Shown in pieces: positions 59,590 to 64,000 of a DNA stretch of 64,000 nucleotides. Origin of the DNA: Pseudomonas fluorescens (GTDB taxonomy: Bacteria; Pseudomonadota; Gammaproteobacteria; Pseudomonadales; Pseudomonadaceae). Numbering within the stretch: position 1 is the stretch's first letter; each line of letters begins with the position of its first letter. The notes beneath the pieces are model-generated. The model did no database searches. It was not told the DNA's origin and saw only the letters and a list, made by a program, of their open reading frames with translations. Location of the stretch: assembly GCF_902497995.1 (NCBI RefSeq), contig NZ_CABVII010000028.1, forward strand, positions 1 through 64,000, given 5' to 3'. The position numbers were made by a program, and so were the translations under genes.

Positions 59590-60516
59590 TCAGGGACGAT
59601 GAATAATCGCCGACCCCCAGGACAGGCCCACACCAAAACCACTGATCGCCACCCGCTTCCAACTGGAATCAAACATGTGCTTTTCCAGCAGCAACGGAAT
59701 GCTCGAAGACACGGTATTCCCGGTCTCGACCATATCCTTGATGAACTTCTCTGGCTCACTTTCAAAACGCCGCGCCACGGCATCGACTATGGCCGCACTG
59801 CCCTGGTGAATGCAAAACGCATCAACGTCCTGGGAGGTCAGGCCCGACTCATTGAGCAACTCATGCAAATGCGCCGGCACCTTGAGCAAGGCGAAGTTGA
59901 ACACCTGCCGCCCGTTCATATAGAACACTCCGTCCGTCACCTTCAGGTGAGGCGCGCCGGAGCCGTCGGTGCCGAACTTGGCCTTGCCCAGCTGCCAGGT
60001 CGCGTCTTCGCCCATCCAGGTGGCCGTGGCGGCATCGCCAAACAACATGGTGGTGTTGCGATCTTCCGGGTCGACGATTTTCGAATACGGGTCGGCGGTG
60101 ATCAGCAGCCCATTCTTCAGGCCTGCGGCTTCCATGAAGCCCTTGATGGCGTAGATGCCGTAGACGTAGCCGGAGCAGCCCAGGGAGATGTCGAAGGCCG
60201 CGACGTTGGTCGACAGGCCCAGCTTGTCCTGGACGATGGCGGAGGTGTGGGGCAGGCCTTCTTCGTCGCCGTTCTGGGTGACGACGATCAGCACGTCGAT
60301 GGCTTGACGATCGAGTTGCGGATTATTCGCGAACAAGGCATTGGCCGCTTCGACACAGAGGTCGGAGGTTTCCTGCGTAGCGTCCTTGCGCGGCAGGAAC
60401 GCCGAACCGATTTTGCCGAGGATGAACTCTTCATCCTTCTCGAATTTCGCGCCCTGAGCATAATTATCCAGCCCACTCGCTGGCACGTAGCTGGCAATGC
60501 TTTTTATGCCAATCAT
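59590..60516 (-). CDS. FabH-like ketoacyl-ACP synthase III next to fliC
   Basis: 308 residues, thiolase fold. The catalytic triad is visible: Cys in DISLGCSGYVYGI (about residue 113), His in AFCIHQGSAA, and Asn in VETGNTVSSSIP. Its place between flgL and fliC, away from fatty-acid genes, suggests it makes an acyl group for flagellin glycan rather than starting fatty-acid synthesis. It is monocistronic. Substrate unknown. Confidence 0.88.
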   Translation of the reverse strand: MIGIKSIASYVPASGLDNYAQGAKFEKDEEFILGKIGSAFLPRKDATQETSDLCVEAANALFANNPQLDRQAIDVLIVVTQNGDEEGLPHTSAIVQDKLGLSTNVAAFDISLGCSGYVYGIYAIKGFMEAAGLKNGLLITADPYSKIVDPEDRNTTMLFGDAATATWMGEDATWQLGKAKFGTDGSGAPHLKVTDGVFYMNGRQVFNFALLKVPAHLHELLNESGLTSQDVDAFCIHQGSAAIVDAVARRFESEPEKFIKDMVETGNTVSSSIPLLLEKHMFDSSWKRVAISGFGVGLSWGSAIIHRP

Positions 60517-60853
60517 TGTGGCTTCCCAATACTAAATAGCTGGAGATCACCGCTCGCAGACCGAGAGGTACTGAAATACTGGATTTCACCGAGTGAAAAA
60601 ATACGGTGCAGACGCTTCAGGAACCCTGAAAACGCGTCCGACAAGGGTCAGCCCCCTGCCCATCCTTTCTGACACAATACAGTGAAGATGCTCATTATGA
60701 CTCGCAGGTCACGGATTATGCGTGCCTTGTTCCAAACATCCAGCCACAAACGAGCGATCAGCCGCCAAGCGGATGGCAAAAAACCAGCGACGAATGGAAA
60801 AAAGCACCCGCGAGAGAGTGCCGGCATCGTGGATGCCGGCACTCGGGCAAGGA
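60517..60853. other. 337-base gap between the FabH-like gene and flgL
   Basis: Contains the FabH-like promoter region and the flgL terminator hairpin (60816-60844). Short open frames in it have no family match and no ribosome site; I see no gene. Confidence 0.5.
60816..60844. terminator. Hairpin after flgL
   Basis: A perfect 13-bp stem, GAGTGCCGGCATC/GATGCCGGCACTC, with a 3-base loop lies 10 bases past the flgL stop. The nearest T-run on the minus strand (60798-60803 as A) is about 13 bases further on, so it is a likely but not classic terminator. Confidence 0.7.
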
Positions 60854-62443
60854 TCAAAGCTTGTTGAACAGACTTAGCTGGGCGATTTTCACGAACGCCA
60901 GCTGCGAAGCCTGCAGCAGTGATTGCTGGAATGCCAGTTCGATGGACGCCGTCGCGACATCCGTATCACCGATCGCCGCCTGGGTACTGGTGTTGGTCAA
61001 GCCCTGGCTGACATTCTCGGCGCTCTGGATGTCGATGGCGTTCAATCGCGCACCGATCGAGCCCCGAGCGCTATCGACCTGCTCACTGGCATTGGACAGG
61101 TTGCTGATCGCCGCCGCTATGGTGTCCTTCAGCTTGATCTGTGCCAGATCGCTGCCATCGGCCGGTGTTTCCAACGCCTGGCGCAACTGACTCAAGGTGT
61201 CCAGTGCACTTTGCGTCTGGTGGTTGCTGGCCCCGACCACAAACTGATCTTGCGCTTGCGGGTCGCCGGTAAACTTGAACTCCACGCCCGCGAACTTGAT
61301 CGAGCCGGCAGTCAGGCCACCCCCACCGATCGGCTTGCTGTCTGCACCCATAGGCTGGGCATAGACTTGGTAATTGCTGGCATCGGTGAACTTGATGACC
61401 ACACCACTGTTGGGAAATCCTTTGACGTAGTCTGCCTGGGTCACGACTTCGGACTGGGTGACCTGGGCCGTCGAATCGTTGCTCGGTGTCCGTGATGCGT
61501 TGAAGCTGTCAGGTTTGGTGCCCAGCGAGAAAACGTAACCCTTGACCTCTTGGTCAGGGGTCATTGGCGGGGTGGTCGCAGGATCGACAGGCGCCTTGAG
61601 TCGCAAGGTGATGTCGAACTCCACGCCCCGCAGACTGATGGTCGAGCCGCCTTCTTTTGTCGAATCGAACACGCCGTTTCCAGACGCTTCGGACGTCACA
61701 TACTTACCACCATTGTCCTTGATGGTGTAATGAGTGCTGTCTACAAACTCCAGTTTGTAGGGCTCTCCGGCGGCAAATTTATTGGTGTAAGCCGCGTTCG
61801 ACTTCATCAAGCCCGCGGACACTGAAACGGTATCGCCATCAGGATTGGACGGATCAGCAATCGCCTGGGTGCGCCCCGAGTTGGTAGCCGACTCGAAGAT
61901 GCTTTTACCGGTATTACTGCTGGCAATGGACAAACTGTCCGACACCTGAAGGCTCAACTGGGTGTCATCACCCTGATAGGCATAAGTGCCGTCGTTGTTG
62001 CGCACATAAGGCGGGGTCGAAGTTTTCGAGCCGGAGAACAGGTAGTTGCCCGACGAGTCCTTGCTGTTGAGCAAGCCCAATACTTGCGCTTCGATTTCAC
62101 CGATCTCGCCGGCAATGGTTTTTCGATCGGTATCACTGTAGCCACCATTACCCGCCTGGAGCGCCAACTCGCGGGCACGCTGCAGCGCGGTGTTGACGCT
62201 ATCCAGTACGCTTTCCTGGTTGGCCAGCGAACTCTTGATGCTGGCCATATTGCCGCTGTATTGCCCCAGCAGCGCCTGCTGTTGTTGCAGCATCAGCAAC
62301 TGCGCAGCGCCCACAGGATCATCACCGGCACTTTGAATCCGCACACCCGAGGTGATCTGCTCCTGGGTCTTGACGATCGAGGAGAAGTTATTCTGGTACT
62401 TGGCCGCACTCGTCTCAAAGTACTGGGCTGTAGAAATTCGCAT
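60854..62443 (-). CDS. flgL: Hook-filament junction protein FlgL
   Basis: 529 residues. The N-terminal MRISTAQYFETSAAKYQNN and C-terminal LQASQLAFVKIAQLSLFNKL are the flagellin-like ends. The central domain (about 170-420) is expanded compared with the 317-residue enterobacterial form, as is usual in Pseudomonas. It starts 14 bases after flgK. Confidence 0.95.
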   Translation of the reverse strand: MRISTAQYFETSAAKYQNNFSSIVKTQEQITSGVRIQSAGDDPVGAAQLLMLQQQQALLGQYSGNMASIKSSLANQESVLDSVNTALQRARELALQAGNGGYSDTDRKTIAGEIGEIEAQVLGLLNSKDSSGNYLFSGSKTSTPPYVRNNDGTYAYQGDDTQLSLQVSDSLSIASSNTGKSIFESATNSGRTQAIADPSNPDGDTVSVSAGLMKSNAAYTNKFAAGEPYKLEFVDSTHYTIKDNGGKYVTSEASGNGVFDSTKEGGSTISLRGVEFDITLRLKAPVDPATTPPMTPDQEVKGYVFSLGTKPDSFNASRTPSNDSTAQVTQSEVVTQADYVKGFPNSGVVIKFTDASNYQVYAQPMGADSKPIGGGGLTAGSIKFAGVEFKFTGDPQAQDQFVVGASNHQTQSALDTLSQLRQALETPADGSDLAQIKLKDTIAAAISNLSNASEQVDSARGSIGARLNAIDIQSAENVSQGLTNTSTQAAIGDTDVATASIELAFQQSLLQASQLAFVKIAQLSLFNKL

Positions 62444-62457
62444 CGTCGAATACTCCC

Positions 62458-64000
62458 TTAAAGACTGTTGATCAGCGTGCTGAAGACTTCTTGCGCGGCC
62501 TTGATGATCTGCGACGACGCGGTGTAGTACTGCTGGAACTTGACCAGGTCGGCGGCCTCATCGTCGAGGTTGACCTGGGACACCGAGGCCACCTCGGATT
62601 TGGCCCGGGACAGAATCGCACCGCTCGCCGTGCTGTCGCCGAGGGCCTGGCTGGCCTTGGCGCCGACCTGTCCCACCAGTTGGCTGTAAGCGGTGCCCAT
62701 GCTCATGCCGGCGTTGCCTTCACTGACGCCGACCGTGGCCTTGGTCTGCAAGCCCAACAGTTCGTTGGCATTGCGGTTGTCTTGCTTGCCATCCACGTTG
62801 AACGCGATTTCGTACTTGTCATTCTTCGAAGGCGCGCCACTGACCGTGGTGTTGAAGGAAAACGATTTGCCGGGGATCTCTGCGCCAGATGCGTCGAGCA
62901 TCGGCACCTTGATGGTCAGATCGTTGCCTTGGCCTGGGACGATTGAGCCCTTATCAATGCTCTCGCCTTTCGAGTTGAATACTTCGTAATCCTGGCTGCC
63001 GCCCACTGCGTCCTTAAAGGTCAGCGTCACCGGCATCGAATGCTTGATACCTGCTTGCAGGTCGGCCAGGTCGGCACCGCCATAAATGTCCAGCGGGATG
63101 GACAATGCGGGCGGTGTCAGCGCACCGGTACCACTGTTGCCGGTGCCGCTGGTCGCGACGAGAGGACCGGCAAAAGCCAGCTTGTTGGAGTCGGTCATCT
63201 GGGTCGTGATGGAACTCGCACCGCCCCGGGTCGGGATGACCTTGAACGAGTCACCCTCCTTCGTGGGGCCGCCTTTGAAATCAAGTTTTAGGCCATCGAA
63301 TTCTGCCGCCTTGGACGGGTCAAAAAACCCCATGTCCTTGCCATCGGAACGCTTGACCCTGTACTGGTTATCCTTAGTGAACGTCACGGCGTAATCGAAT
63401 GTGGTCAACTCACTGGACTGGGTGATGGTGACGTCGAGATGGCTGGAACCCTCGTTGTCCGATGACGCCAGGCTGCGTTGACCGATGGCGGCAGCACTGT
63501 TGATATTGGAGAACAGCGAGGCACCAAACTCGCCATTGGCATCGAGCCCCTGCCCCATCTGACGGTTGATCTTGTCGGCAACCACCAGCGCCGTGCGGCC
63601 CAGGTCATTCATCGCCGGCACCAGCACGTCTTCGCGATAGCGCAGCAAGCCACCGATCTTGCCGCCGCTGATGAACGACGTCACGTCACTGACCGACGAC
63701 GGCGAGTTGATCTGGATATTCAGCTGATTCTTGTCGATACCGCTTCTGGCGGTCGTGAGCGTGTTGGCCGTGTTGCCCAACACCAGCGACTGCCCGGTTC
63801 CCAGGGAAACGTTGTAACTGCCGTTGTAGTCCTGGACGGTGACACCGACCAATTCATTGAGCGTGCGCACAGCTTCATTGCGGGCGTCGAGCAAGTTGTT
63901 GGGGCCACTGCCGGTCGAGTTGCTGGCCTGGGCAATTTGCTGGTTCAACGAGGCAATCGACGATGTCAGCTGGTTGACCTGCTCGGTCATCGTCGTCAAC
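62458..64000 (-). CDS. flgK: Hook-filament junction protein FlgK (N-terminus beyond window)
   Basis: The frame is open to the window end, giving the last 513 or so residues. The C-terminus VSQVNLDDEAADLVKFQQYYTASSQIIKAAQEVFSTLINSL is the FlgK/FlgE-type signature (SGVNLDEE…L motif with the QAYAASA-like helix). The segment NNLLDARNEAVRTLNELVGV is typical of the D1 part. It is co-transcribed with flgL. The start lies to the right of this window. Confidence 0.94.
   Translation of the reverse strand, partial: LTTMTEQVNQLTSSIASLNQQIAQASNSTGSGPNNLLDARNEAVRTLNELVGVTVQDYNGSYNVSLGTGQSLVLGNTANTLTTARSGIDKNQLNIQINSPSSVSDVTSFISGGKIGGLLRYREDVLVPAMNDLGRTALVVADKINRQMGQGLDANGEFGASLFSNINSAAAIGQRSLASSDNEGSSHLDVTITQSSELTTFDYAVTFTKDNQYRVKRSDGKDMGFFDPSKAAEFDGLKLDFKGGPTKEGDSFKVIPTRGGASSITTQMTDSNKLAFAGPLVATSGTGNSGTGALTPPALSIPLDIYGGADLADLQAGIKHSMPVTLTFKDAVGGSQDYEVFNSKGESIDKGSIVPGQGNDLTIKVPMLDASGAEIPGKSFSFNTTVSGAPSKNDKYEIAFNVDGKQDNRNANELLGLQTKATVGVSEGNAGMSMGTAYSQLVGQVGAKASQALGDSTASGAILSRAKSEVASVSQVNLDDEAADLVKFQQYYTASSQIIKAAQEVFSTLINSL

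Noticed and set aside
1..64000. tRNA, rRNA or prophage genes
   Set aside because: No cloverleaf-like or rRNA-like sequence and no integrase, terminase or capsid motif noticed on either strand.

Overview
The window is GC-rich chromosomal DNA from a fluorescent Pseudomonas, most likely of the P. fluorescens group. Evidence is the gene order (gcl-type glyoxylate operon; ccmABCDEFGHI next to a second FliK/FlhB-like pair and a che-mot-fliA-fleN-flhF-flhA cluster; a polar-flagellum cluster with FleQ), the close match of the proteins to Pseudomonas families, and many short palindromic REP pairs of the 'tgtgggagcgggcttgctcgcgaa' or 'taggagcgaggcttgcccgcgaag' kind. Family assignments are from recall of sequence motifs; no search was run.

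Layout. 1-4208 (+): end of hyi, then glxR, ttuD, pyk, which take glyoxylate-derived tartronate semialdehyde and hydroxypyruvate to pyruvate. 4373-9030 (+): urea transporter, voltage-gated-type K+ channel with a zinc ribbon, sulfate-binding protein, MFS exporter, separated by long palindromes. 9098-11679: accessory islet with hicAB, an HTH/PIN toxin-antitoxin pair and a lone phnN. 11951-19369 (-): small lipoprotein, then the whole cytochrome c maturation operon ccmA to ccmI, including a 58-residue ccmD. 19568-21036 (+): FliK-like and FlhB-C-like proteins. 21030-21929 (-): rarD. 22449-35256 (-): the chemotaxis and flagellar regulation cluster flhA flhF fleN fliA cheY cheZ cheA cheB motC motD parC parP cheW and a DUF2802 gene. 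35257-37862: an accessory insert (Rhs tip protein, DUF6124-like gene with a structured leader, REP pairs) between flhA and flhB. 37863-55141 (-): fleQ fliEFGHIJ hsbA hsbR hptB fliK fliLMNOPQR flhB. 55313-64000 (-): flgK (cut by the window end), flgL, a FabH-like synthase, fliC, a broken flaG, fliD, fliS, fliT.

The most unusual result is a set of lesions in the motility cluster, while the secretion apparatus and basal-body genes are full length. CheZ keeps its catalytic motif and CheY-binding tail but lacks about 140 internal residues. ParP is a 67-residue remnant that joins its first and last segments without the CheW/AIF domain. CheA is about 150 residues shorter than usual in the P1-P3 linker. 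flaG is frameshifted and internally deleted. fleS and fleR, expected between fleQ and fliE, are absent and a REP cluster lies there instead. This suggests remodelling or decay of the chemotaxis and late-flagellar control layer.

The second is a pair of about 145-bp elements (7394-7542 and 11775-11918) with nearly identical 17-18 bp terminal inverted repeats and a REP pair inside. Each is flanked by a perfect 12-bp direct repeat, and each is inserted in the middle of an intrinsic terminator hairpin. They look like a terminator-targeting miniature mobile element. A leader upstream of the DUF6124-like gene has the pairing pattern of a pseudoknot with a mutually exclusive alternative helix.
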